Assembly (NCBI GenBank): GCA_963933115.1
Contig: CAWVSL010000012.1
Coordinates: forward strand, 1 to 64,000
Direction of reading: 5' to 3'
Length of the DNA: 64,000 nt
Source of the DNA: JALJPB01 sp963933115
Lineage (GTDB): Bacteria > Pseudomonadota > Gammaproteobacteria > Enterobacterales > Alteromonadaceae
The notes beneath the pieces were generated by a model. That model was not told the DNA's origin. It was given only the letters and a program-made list of their open reading frames with translations, and did no database searches. A program made the position numbers and the translations under genes. Below are positions 45,259 to 53,057 of the stretch, one piece after another (the first letter of the stretch is position 1; each line of letters starts with the position of its first letter).

Positions 45259-46278
45259 TTATGATAAATAATTTTTCACAAGTAACTCAGCTATCTGAAC
45301 ACTATTGGTTGCTGCACCTTTTCGAACATTATCAGCAACAATCCACATATTAATACCATGTGCATGACTTATATCTTCGCGGATACGGCCAACAAAAGTA
45401 TCATCTTTACCACTAGCATCGGTAATTTGAGTAGGAAAATCTTCATCATTATGACAAACAACAATACCTTCAGCTTGGCTTAATAATACTTTAACTTCTT
45501 CGGCAGAAATTGGAGTGCGGGTTTCAATATGAAGCGATTCACCGTGACCAAAAAATACAGGAACACGAACCGCTGTAGGATTGACTAAAATATTGTCATC
45601 ACCTAGAATTTTTTTAGTTTCCCAAACCATTTTCATTTCTTCTTTGGTATAACCATTATCAAGAAACACATCAATTTGAGGGATAACATTAAACGCAATC
45701 TGGCGGGAAAAGTTTTTAGTTTCAACAGGTTTACCACTTAACAAATCAGCTGTTTGTTTAGCTAACTCATCCATTGCCGCTTTACCACCACCGGACACTG
45801 ACTGATAAGTACAAACGTTAACGCGATCAATACCAACAGCATCATAAATCGGTTTGAGAGCAACCATCATTTGAATGGTAGAACAATTTGGGTTAGCAAT
45901 AATATTTCGATTACGATAATCCGCTAAAGCGTGAGGATTTACTTCAGGTACAACTAATGGAATGTCATCTTCGTAACGAAACTCTGAGGTATTATCAATA
46001 ACAATACATCCCGCCTCACCTGCAATAGGTGCAAACTTTGCTGAAATTGCACCTCCAGCTGAAAAGAAGCCAATTTGAGCTTGACTCCAATCAAAGTTAT
46101 CAGCATCAAGTACTTCAATGCTTTCGCCATTAAAGTCAATAAACTCACCGGCTGAACGAGCACTCGCTAATGGATAAAGCTTATTAATTGGAAAATCTCG
46201 TTCTTCAAGGATTTCTATGATAGTTTTACCTACTAATCCTGTTGCGCCAAGTACGCAAACATCAAATTTCTGTGCCAT
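45259..46278 (-). CDS. asd: Aspartate-semialdehyde dehydrogenase
   Basis: A 339-residue NADPH-dependent enzyme making aspartate semialdehyde for lysine, threonine, methionine and diaminopimelate. Dinucleotide loop 'CVLGATGLVGKTII' (about 8-21), 'FFSAGGAISAKFAP' (about 71-84), catalytic cysteine in NPNCSTIQ (about 129-136), and 'FGHGESLHIET' with the catalytic histidine. The intact NPNCS shows this is a true Asd and not the inactive Usg paralog found at this position in E. coli. pdxB ends 16 bases upstream, so pdxB-asd is an operon. Confidence 0.95.
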   Translation of the reverse strand: MAQKFDVCVLGATGLVGKTIIEILEERDFPINKLYPLASARSAGEFIDFNGESIEVLDADNFDWSQAQIGFFSAGGAISAKFAPIAGEAGCIVIDNTSEFRYEDDIPLVVPEVNPHALADYRNRNIIANPNCSTIQMMVALKPIYDAVGIDRVNVCTYQSVSGGGKAAMDELAKQTADLLSGKPVETKNFSRQIAFNVIPQIDVFLDNGYTKEEMKMVWETKKILGDDNILVNPTAVRVPVFFGHGESLHIETRTPISAEEVKVLLSQAEGIVVCHNDEDFPTQITDASGKDDTFVGRIREDISHAHGINMWIVADNVRKGAATNSVQIAELLVKNYLS

Positions 46279-46294
46279 GTCCCTCTCTCTTACA

Positions 46295-47416
46295 TTAGAT
46301 TTTCTTATTAAAGCCTAGTAGATGTGGCACACCTTCAATGGCTGAATTTGACAAGGTAACTGTTATTGCAGAAAACTCCCTTCGCGCTGGGTAAGTTTTA
46401 CGAATATAATCGAAACCTTGACAGAGTATTTGTTGACGAAAAATAGCATCGTCACGCCTGACATCGTAAACCATTTTGACTAACTGGTTTAGTAAAACAT
46501 CACTAAATTCACCTTTTATTTCAACACTGTCAATTAATGGTATGGGTAAAAACTGACTCAGCTGTTTTTCTGGTAAAACTTTTAATTGTCGGCATAATGC
46601 CAGATAGAGCATTTCGCTACCACGAGCTTTTCCTTCTAAGCTATAACCAGCAATATGGGCAGTGGCAATGTCAGCATACTCTATCAACTCATGCAAAATA
46701 CTTGGTTCGTTCTCCCAAACATCTAACACCAAGGTTGTTTCCATACCTTGGTGTTTTAACTTTAATAATGCTTGATTATCAATAACTTCACCACGGCAGG
46801 CATTAATTAATATTTGCTGCTTATTGAGTTTAGACAAACATAGGCTATCTAGTAAATGATAAGTAGGAAATTCTCCCTCATGAGTCAAAGGCACATGCAA
46901 AGAGATAACATCACAGGCTAACGCCTGGTTTAATGAAACAAAGTCACGTTGATCATTTGTCTGTGCTAAAAAAGGATCACACAAAAGATGTTTAATACCT
47001 AATGCGGTTAATTTTTCACTTAATCGACTACCGGTATTACCTGCGCCAACAATACCAACCGTTTTATCTAGGACATTAAACCCTTTACGTTCAGCTAAAA
47101 CGACTAGAGCGCTAAGCACATATTCAGCAACAGAAATTGCATTGCAACCAGGGGCCGAAGTAAAAGCAATATTTTGTTCATTTAAATAAGCTTGATCGAT
47201 ATGATCAACACCAATAGTCGCGGTACCAACAAAAACTAAATTATGATTAAGTCTCAGAAGATCTTTATTAACTTGAGTAATAGAACGCACTAACAAAACA
47301 TCAGCATCACTCAACGCCTCAGCGGTTAAATCACGCCCTGAGAAAGGGATAAGCTGACCAAAGTTGCTAAAAAATTCTTTAGCGAAAGGCATATTTTCAT
47401 CGTAAAATATTTTCAT
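46295..47416 (-). CDS. pdxB: Erythronate-4-phosphate dehydrogenase PdxB
   Basis: A 373-residue D-2-hydroxyacid dehydrogenase oxidising 4-phosphoerythronate in pyridoxal phosphate synthesis. 'MKIFYDENMPFAKEFF' start, NAD loop 'VGIVGAGNTGSRL' (about 119-131), 'NACRGEVIDNQALL' (about 205-218), 'LDVWENEP' (about 230-237) and 'IATAHIAGYSLEGKARGS' (catalytic histidine about 253), plus the PdxB-specific C-terminal dimerisation domain. Length close to E. coli PdxB (378). First gene before asd; fabB lies 156 bases upstream with its own terminator. Confidence 0.96.
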   Translation of the reverse strand: MKIFYDENMPFAKEFFSNFGQLIPFSGRDLTAEALSDADVLLVRSITQVNKDLLRLNHNLVFVGTATIGVDHIDQAYLNEQNIAFTSAPGCNAISVAEYVLSALVVLAERKGFNVLDKTVGIVGAGNTGSRLSEKLTALGIKHLLCDPFLAQTNDQRDFVSLNQALACDVISLHVPLTHEGEFPTYHLLDSLCLSKLNKQQILINACRGEVIDNQALLKLKHQGMETTLVLDVWENEPSILHELIEYADIATAHIAGYSLEGKARGSEMLYLALCRQLKVLPEKQLSQFLPIPLIDSVEIKGEFSDVLLNQLVKMVYDVRRDDAIFRQQILCQGFDYIRKTYPARREFSAITVTLSNSAIEGVPHLLGFNKKI

Positions 47417-47502
47417 TATTTGCAGCGTTTATTGGTTTCAGTTAGCTATTTTAATTTAACAGGTTTTATAAATAAAGATTGAATATCATAATATGGTACG
47501 AA

Positions 47503-47542
47503 AATTAAAAAAAACCCCAAAATAATATAATTTTTTGGGGTT
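47503..47542 (-). terminator. Intrinsic terminator of fabB
   Basis: AACCCCAAAA / TTTTGGGGTT, a perfect 10-bp stem (47513-47542) with a 10-base AT loop, followed on the minus strand by a run of eight T. Confidence 0.88.
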
Positions 47543-47572
47543 ATTAATAAACTTTAAACTAAATATCGAATA

Positions 47573-48787
47573 CTAGCTTTTAAATTTTCTCATCAGTAAT
47601 GTGGCGTTTGTACCACCAAAACCGAAGCTATTTGACATAACCATGTTTAGCTCAGTTTCACGCATTGTTGTCACAATATCCAGACCTTCAGCTTGCTCGT
47701 CTAAGGTGTCAATATTAATTGAAGGAGCGACAAAGTTATTCTCCATCATCAGCATAGAGAAAATAGCTTCATGAACACCAGCAGCACCTAGCGCATGACC
47801 TGTCATTGCTTTAGTTGCACTAATCGCTGGAGACTTTTTACCAAAGACTTCTTGAATGGCACCAAGCTCTTTAACATCGCCTACCGGAGTAGATGTGCCA
47901 TGGGTGTTTAGGTAGTCAATTTCGCCTTCAACACCGTGCATCGCTTGTTGCATACAACGAACCGCACCTTCACCATTTGGTGCAACCATATCATAGCCAT
48001 CAGAAGTTGCTCCATAGCCGACAATTTCAGCATAAATATGTGCGCCACGGGCAAGAGCATGTTCGAGCTCTTCAACCACCACCATACCGCCACCGCCAGC
48101 AATAACAAAACCATCACGGTCAGCATCATAAGTTCGAGAAGCTTGCTCAGGGGTATCGTTGTACTTAGAAGATAACGCACCCATGCCGTCAAACATCATA
48201 GCTAATGACCAATCAACCTCTTCACCACCACCAGCAAAAACAATATCTTGTTTGCCAAGTTGAATAAGTTCTGCCGCATGGCCAATACAATGGGCGCTAG
48301 TTGCACAAGCAGAGCTAATAGAATAATTCACCCCTTTAATTTTAAAAGGTGTCGCCAAACAAGCCGAAATAGTACTCGACATAGTTTTAGGCACTGCATA
48401 AGGGCCAACACGCTTAATACCACGTGTACGTAATGTATCCGAAGAAGAAACAATATTAGCAGAGGAAGCGCCACCAGAGCCAGCAACAATACCTGTGCGG
48501 ATATTTGAGACTTGATCTTCAGTTAATTTTGCATCATCAATAGATTCTTGCATAGCAATATAAGCATAAGCAGCTGCATCACCCATAAAACGATAAGCTT
48601 TACGATCAATCATTGATTTCGTATCAATATCAGGTTTACCCCAAACTTGACTGCGCAAACCGACTTCATCAAAACTTTCAGCTCTTGTGATACCTGAACG
48701 CCCTGCTTTCAATGACGATAATACTTCTTCTGCATTGTTGCCAATACTCGACACTATGCCTAAACCTGTGATAACTACACGTTTCAT
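47573..48787 (-). CDS. fabB: 3-oxoacyl-ACP synthase I FabB
   Basis: A 404-residue condensing enzyme that elongates acyl-ACPs with malonyl-ACP and is needed for unsaturated fatty acid synthesis. Catalytic triad: Cys161 in SSACATSAHC, histidines in 'NTHGTSTPVGD' (about 295) and 'KAMTGHALGAAG' (about 330). 'MKRVVITGLGIVSSIGNNAEEV' start and 'SNSFGFGGTNATLLMRK' end are typical of FabB rather than FabF. Length equals E. coli FabB (406). A FabR-like palindrome lies 73 bases upstream of the ATG. Divergent from mnmC, as in E. coli. Confidence 0.97.
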   Translation of the reverse strand: MKRVVITGLGIVSSIGNNAEEVLSSLKAGRSGITRAESFDEVGLRSQVWGKPDIDTKSMIDRKAYRFMGDAAAYAYIAMQESIDDAKLTEDQVSNIRTGIVAGSGGASSANIVSSSDTLRTRGIKRVGPYAVPKTMSSTISACLATPFKIKGVNYSISSACATSAHCIGHAAELIQLGKQDIVFAGGGEEVDWSLAMMFDGMGALSSKYNDTPEQASRTYDADRDGFVIAGGGGMVVVEELEHALARGAHIYAEIVGYGATSDGYDMVAPNGEGAVRCMQQAMHGVEGEIDYLNTHGTSTPVGDVKELGAIQEVFGKKSPAISATKAMTGHALGAAGVHEAIFSMLMMENNFVAPSINIDTLDEQAEGLDIVTTMRETELNMVMSNSFGFGGTNATLLMRKFKS

Positions 48788-48823
48788 TTAATTAACCAAC
48801 TTAAAATTTAAGAATTCGGGCGT

Positions 48824-48829
48824 ATCATA
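48824..48829 (-). promoter_or_regulatory. Likely -10 element of fabB promoter
   Basis: TATGAT on the minus strand, 37 bases upstream of the fabB ATG. No strong -35 at 17 bases, consistent with a promoter that needs an activator. The FabR-like palindrome begins 31 bases further upstream. Confidence 0.4.
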
Positions 48830-48859
48830 CAGACTTTCACCCACTTAACTGGTCCATCC

Positions 48860-48877
48860 AGCGTACACTTGTACTCT
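48860..48877 (-). promoter_or_regulatory. FabR-like operator upstream of fabB
   Basis: AGCGTACACTTGTACTCT is an 18-base near-palindrome (AG-GTACA..TGTAC-CT). It closely resembles the E. coli FabR site ahead of fabA and fabB (core AGCGTACA...TGT). It sits 73 bases upstream of the fabB start and upstream of the predicted -10. FabR represses unsaturated fatty acid genes when unsaturated acyl thioesters are abundant. No fabR gene is in this window. Confidence 0.7.
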
Positions 48878-48925
48878 CATTTTATCATTAGTAAAAAAAA
48901 TTAGAAAGTAAAAGGAGAAAAACAT

Positions 48926-48979
48926 ATGAATTTCATCTTATATAAACAAAAAATCAATCGTTTAAATACCAATAAGTAG
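48926..48979 (+). CDS. Possible 17-residue leader peptide
   Basis: A 17-codon frame (MNFILYKQKINRLNTNK) with AAAGGAG placed 10 bases before its ATG, the strongest ribosome-binding match in this intergenic region. It lies upstream of the predicted mnmC promoter and divergent from fabB, so it is not a simple mnmC leader. No homolog is known to me; it could also be chance in AT-rich DNA. Confidence 0.25.
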   Translation: MNFILYKQKINRLNTNK

Positions 48980-49004
48980 GGATAAGCAGAAGCCTCTACT
49001 GTTA

Positions 49005-49034
49005 TTCACCTTAGTCACAAAAACTTGCTATAAT
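49005..49034 (+). promoter_or_regulatory. Predicted promoter of mnmC
   Basis: TATAAT at 49029-49034 is a consensus -10, with TTCACC (49005-49010) 18 bases upstream as a moderate -35. Transcription would begin about 40 bases ahead of the GTG start of mnmC. Confidence 0.6.
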
Positions 49035-49081
49035 ACCATCGTTAATTTTTATTCATCTCATAAATACATCAAGGCGTTAGA

Positions 49082-50404
49082 GTGCAAAAAAAAGCTGCAA
49101 CAATTAATAAGACGGGTAAAGTAACCGCTCAATTTCTACAAAGTAAACTCTCTAATAAAGGTTATCAATTAAGACCTCAAATAACCAAACCAGAGCAAGT
49201 TGCTATTATTGGTGGTGGTATTGCTTCTGCTTGTGCTGCTTTTGCCTTGAGTAAACAAGGTGTCAACGTTACCTTGTACTGCCAAGAAAGTAGAGTGGCT
49301 CAAGGTGCATCAAGTAATTCAATTGCAGCTGTTTACCCATTACTTCACCAGCAAAAAGATGACATTAGCGAATTTTATCAACAGGCCTTTGGGCGGGCAA
49401 AAAGCCTATATCAAGAGTTACTCGCCAGTGGATTTTCATTTAGCCATGACTGGTGTGGTTTACTCGATGTCAGTTATAAAAGTGCACTACAAGATCGCCA
49501 ACAACAATTTGATAAAATAAATGCTTGGCCTGAGACGTTAATTCATAGTATTAATGCAAAACAAGCAAGTAACATTGCCGGTATTGACTTGAAATTTGGC
49601 GGCTTATTTATGCCTAATGCAGGTTGGGTAGCGCCTGGTGAGTTAGTGGAACAATTACTTAATGCGGCAGAAAAAAGTAATCATTTACGTATTGAAACCT
49701 CAACAAAAGTCGAGTCTATTGAAAAAGCTGATGATGGAACTTGGCAGTTAAAAACTAACAAAGGTAACATCAGTGAAAAATTGCTTATCGTCTGTGGTGG
49801 TGCTGAAACTCTCCGTATTAATATAGTAAACGAATTACCATTAACCTCAGTTCGGGGCCAAATCACTGACATGAAAACTAATGACAAAATAAAAAACTTA
49901 TCAACAGTACTTTGCCATAAAGGTTATTTAACGCCTCAAAACAATAATATACATTGTATTGGCGCAACATTTGATAAAGATGACTTTGATACAGAGGTGC
50001 GTGAAGAAGATGATAATTTTAATCTCAATATGCTTAATCAATGCTTACCCGAAGTAACGCAATGGCAACGTTCTGATATCAACAAAAGCAAAGCAAGGTT
50101 ACGTTGTATGACGCCTGACCATTTGCCGATGGTAGGTGCAATGCCTAATATCAAAGCACATCAAGAAATATACCCCCACTTAGCAAAAGATAAAAATTGG
50201 AAATATAACCAAGCAGCACCTTGTATTGAAAACTTATATGTAATGACAGGTTTTGGGGCAAGAGGCCTTTGTTCCGCACCTTTACTTGCTGATATTCTTA
50301 CTGCTGACATCTGCGGAACACCTTATCCTGTAGACAGTAAAATACTATTTAACTTAAGCCCGAATCGATTTGTTATTAGAGATCTTATCAAAAGGAAAAT
50401 TTAG
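49082..50404 (+). CDS. mnmC: MnmC-type FAD oxidoreductase (tRNA cmnm5s2U34), methyltransferase half absent
   Basis: A 440-residue FAD-dependent protein homologous to the C-terminal half of bifunctional MnmC: 'VAIIGGGIASACAAFALSKQGVNVTLYCQE' (about 41-70, Rossmann), 'GASSNSIAAVYPLLH' (about 77-91), 'HDWCGLLDV', 'PNAGWVAPGELV', 'RGQITDM', 'LCHKGYLTPQNNN', 'RLRCMTPDHLPMVGAMP' and 'FGARGLCSAPLLADIL'. This half removes the carboxymethyl group from cmnm5(s2)U34. E. coli MnmC (668 residues) also has an N-terminal methyltransferase; here it is missing, and the first 40 residues look like the linker. GTG start with AAGG 7 bases upstream supports this as the true start. Divergent from fabB as in E. coli. 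Confidence 0.9.
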   Translation: MQKKAATINKTGKVTAQFLQSKLSNKGYQLRPQITKPEQVAIIGGGIASACAAFALSKQGVNVTLYCQESRVAQGASSNSIAAVYPLLHQQKDDISEFYQQAFGRAKSLYQELLASGFSFSHDWCGLLDVSYKSALQDRQQQFDKINAWPETLIHSINAKQASNIAGIDLKFGGLFMPNAGWVAPGELVEQLLNAAEKSNHLRIETSTKVESIEKADDGTWQLKTNKGNISEKLLIVCGGAETLRINIVNELPLTSVRGQITDMKTNDKIKNLSTVLCHKGYLTPQNNNIHCIGATFDKDDFDTEVREEDDNFNLNMLNQCLPEVTQWQRSDINKSKARLRCMTPDHLPMVGAMPNIKAHQEIYPHLAKDKNWKYNQAAPCIENLYVMTGFGARGLCSAPLLADILTADICGTPYPVDSKILFNLSPNRFVIRDLIKRKI

Positions 50405-50956
50405 CTTTTTAATATGAGCTATAAAAAACACAAATAAACTAACAACAGTTGAGTCACAGTTGTTCACTTTGTAAAGCCTTACCAAAATAAATAATCCCAA
50501 TAAGTAATTGAAATATATTTATTTTTAATATTTTAATTCAGAATTCTTGGTTATAAAATTACATTTTGCATAATGAAATACGATGTTTGTCTCAACCCAT
50601 CATATTTACTTAGTGGCTCTAGTTAAGTAAAAAGAATCTAACAGGATGCAAACTAGAGAATTAATGAATACATTAATTTACAAAATAATGAGCAAAATTA
50701 AACGAGTAATTAACACTCGGGATATTTTAGCCGATTAATTAGTGATATCATACGCGATTAAAAAATAGCGTAATACTTAGCAGAACCAATAATTGACTAA
50801 AATCAATGGCGATTAATTTTCAAAGAGTATAATGACTTAATAGCTCGGTATTGAGATTAAGTACAACGCAAAAGTTATATAATTAGACTATTTTAAGATG
50901 ATCAATAGATTAATCTGTCTGATATGATCAAAAAATTAGAAAATTAAGGAAGTAAA
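50405..50956. other. Long intergenic region before ilvE
   Basis: 552 bases with no convincing gene. A 30-codon frame at about 50645 (+), starting MQTRELMNTL, has its AGG directly against the ATG and no recognisable homology. The 3' part carries the likely ilvE promoter. I see no leader peptide rich in Ile, Val or Leu codons, so classical attenuation is not evident. Confidence 0.4.
50920..50928 (+). promoter_or_regulatory. Possible extended -10 of ilvE
   Basis: TGATATGAT forms an extended -10 (TG-n-TATGAT), 29 bases ahead of the ilvE ATG. No good -35 is visible, which extended -10 promoters tolerate. Confidence 0.35.
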
Positions 50957-52027
50957 ATGTTTATCCAAATGCAGCCTCTTGATGCTGACAAACGCAACGC
51001 TTGTCCTGAAAAATTTAGTTTCGGGGCAACGTTCTCTGATCATATGTTTACTCAAGAATATGACCAGGATAAAGGCTGGCACAACGCCCTTATTAGTCCT
51101 TATCATTCGCTATCATTAGACCCTTCTGCTGCAGTATTTCATTACAGCCAAGAGATATTTGAAGGCTTAAAAGCTTATAAAACTCATGATGGAAAAATAA
51201 ATTTATTTCGTCCTGAAAAAAACTGCAAACGTTTTAACCGTTCAGCTAAACGTATTGTCATGCCAGAGGTTGACGTTGATTTTCATCTGGATGCTATTCA
51301 AAAGCTAGTGGCGTTAGATAATCAATGGGTACCAGATCAAGACGGTTCATCTTTGTATATCCGCCCGACTATGATAGCAACAACACCTAAATTAGGTTTA
51401 GGTGCAAGTGCAAATTATAGCCACTTTATTATTGCAGGTCCTGCTGGCGCGTATTTTTCAGGGGGATTAAAACCGATATCAGTCTTCGTTGCTGACGAAT
51501 ATCGTCGTGCAGTTAAAGGCGGAGTTGGGGAAGCTAAAACAGGCGGAAATTACGCAGCAAGCCTTTATGCCTCAGAAGAAGTCGCTAAAAAAGGTTACTC
51601 ACAAGTTTTATGGCTTGATGCTATTGAAGGTCGATTTGTAGAGGAAGTTGGGGCCATGAACATATGTTTTGTTTATGAAGGCAACTACATTGTTACTCCA
51701 GAACTCAGTGGCAGTATTTTACCCGGTATTACCCGTGACTCAATTTTAAAATTAGCACCCGCTATTGGTTATGAAATCAGCGAAAAACGTTTAGATATAG
51801 AGCAAATCTTAACAGATATAAAAAGTGGTAAAATTACCGAAGTCTTTGGCTGTGGTACTGCTGCAGTAATATCACCTGTTGGAACATTTTGTTACAAGGA
51901 AAAGGTTTATGTTATCAACAATAATGAGACTGGAAGTGTATCTAAACATCTATATGACGAATTGACAGGTATTCAGTACGGCACTAAAGAAGATCGCTTT
52001 GACTGGATTAAAACGATTGAATTGTAA
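50957..52027 (+). CDS. ilvE: Branched-chain amino acid aminotransferase
   Basis: A 356-residue fold-type IV PLP enzyme of the larger, BCAT-II/eukaryote-like class rather than the 309-residue E. coli IlvE. Motifs: 'FHYSQEIFEGLKAYKTHDG' (about 55-73), 'LFRPEKNCKRFNRSAKRI' (about 77-94), 'LYIRPTMIATTPKLG' (about 133-147), the PLP lysine in GEAKTGGNYAAS (about 196-207), and 'EEVGAMNICFVYEG' and 'GCGTAAVISPVG'. It transfers the amino group in the last step of valine, leucine and isoleucine synthesis. AAGGAAG precedes the ATG. Monocistronic. Confidence 0.94.
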   Translation: MFIQMQPLDADKRNACPEKFSFGATFSDHMFTQEYDQDKGWHNALISPYHSLSLDPSAAVFHYSQEIFEGLKAYKTHDGKINLFRPEKNCKRFNRSAKRIVMPEVDVDFHLDAIQKLVALDNQWVPDQDGSSLYIRPTMIATTPKLGLGASANYSHFIIAGPAGAYFSGGLKPISVFVADEYRRAVKGGVGEAKTGGNYAASLYASEEVAKKGYSQVLWLDAIEGRFVEEVGAMNICFVYEGNYIVTPELSGSILPGITRDSILKLAPAIGYEISEKRLDIEQILTDIKSGKITEVFGCGTAAVISPVGTFCYKEKVYVINNNETGSVSKHLYDELTGIQYGTKEDRFDWIKTIEL

Positions 52028-52108
52028 AATAACCACTAAAATAACTCAACACAGCCTTAATCGAATCCTTTTTGATCAAGGCCTTCCTCTTACGTTGAAA
52101 CCATTATC

Positions 52109-52966
52109 ATGAAAATACCTAAACGCTTACAACCCTTGCTTGACGATGGCTTAATCGATGACGTTATTAGCCAATTAATGAGCGGTAAAGAAGCCACTGT
52201 ATACGTTGTCCGTTGCGGTGATGACATTCGTTGCGCTAAAGTTTATAAAGAAGTCAATAAGCGCAGTTTTAAAAAAGCAGCCCAATACCAAGAAGGTAGA
52301 AAAAGTAAAAACAGCCGCCGCGCAAGAGCCATGGAAAAAGGCTCAAGTTACGGAAAAAAACAGCAAGAAGAAGCTTGGCAGAATGCCGAAGTAGATGCGT
52401 TATATCTCCTTGCAAGTGCCAATGTCAGAGTTCCTACTCCATTTGGCTGTTTTGAAGGCGTGCTTTTAATGGAGCTAGTCACCAATGACGATGGTGATGT
52501 GGCACCAAGATTAAACGATGTCATTATGTCAGAAGAGCAAGCGATTGAAGATCATCAACTGATGATGATTTATGTCATGCGCATGCTATGCGCAGGCATT
52601 ATCCATGGCGATTTATCTGAGTTTAACGTATTAGTGGATGATTACGGCCCAGTCATTATAGATTTACCACAAGCAGTAGATGCTGCCGCCAATAATAATG
52701 CTAAAGCTATGTTAAGACGTGATGTAGATAATATTACCAATTACTATGGACAATTCGCGCCACAATTACTGAAAAGTAAATATGCGCAAGAAATGTGGGC
52801 ATTATTCGAAGGTGGTGAATTGACCACAGAGACTGAACTCTCAGGATTATTCAAAGAAAACACTGATGCTGCGGATGTCGATACCGTTATTGAAGAAATA
52901 AAAGCGGCCTTTGCTGAAGAACAAGACAGGTTAGAGAGGATAAAGTCTGCTGATGAAGTAGAATAA
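52109..52966 (+). CDS. RIO1-like serine protein kinase
   Basis: A 285-residue atypical kinase. N-terminal winged-helix-like segment ('KRLQPLLDDGLIDDVISQLMSGKEATVYVV', about 5-34, containing the flexible ATP loop), the ATP lysine in 'CAKVYKEV', catalytic loop HGDLSEFNVLV (about 171-181) and metal-binding 'IIDLPQAVD' (about 188-196). RIO1 kinases act in ribosome maturation in eukaryotes and archaea; the bacterial group (PA4780-like) has unknown targets. The C-terminal tail is acidic. Convergent with pgi; a hairpin between them can terminate its transcript. Confidence 0.9.
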   Translation: MKIPKRLQPLLDDGLIDDVISQLMSGKEATVYVVRCGDDIRCAKVYKEVNKRSFKKAAQYQEGRKSKNSRRARAMEKGSSYGKKQQEEAWQNAEVDALYLLASANVRVPTPFGCFEGVLLMELVTNDDGDVAPRLNDVIMSEEQAIEDHQLMMIYVMRMLCAGIIHGDLSEFNVLVDDYGPVIIDLPQAVDAAANNNAKAMLRRDVDNITNYYGQFAPQLLKSKYAQEMWALFEGGELTTETELSGLFKENTDAADVDTVIEEIKAAFAEEQDRLERIKSADEVE

Positions 52967-53004
52967 TTAAAAGTTAACCTCTTTTATTTACCAAAAATCA
53001 ATCA

Positions 53005-53045
53005 CCGCAGGAGTACAACATATTGTCTACTGCGGTTTATTTTAG
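53005..53045. terminator. Terminator between RIO1-like kinase gene and pgi
   Basis: CCGCAG(G)AGTACAA and its near complement TTGT(C)TACTGCGG form an imperfect hairpin, followed on the plus strand by TTTATTTTAG. The reverse direction has only a distant T-rich run, so it mainly serves the kinase gene. Confidence 0.6.
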
Positions 53046-53057
53046 ATAAATCTTAAC

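Noticed and set aside
42376..48787. Possibility that the asd-like gene is the inactive Usg paralog
   Set aside because: The NPNCST active-site cysteine and catalytic histidine motif are present, so it is called as true asd.
50645..50737. 30-codon frame upstream of ilvE considered as an attenuator leader
   Set aside because: The AGG touches the ATG, and the peptide has no run of Ile, Val or Leu codons, nor is there a terminator hairpin after it.
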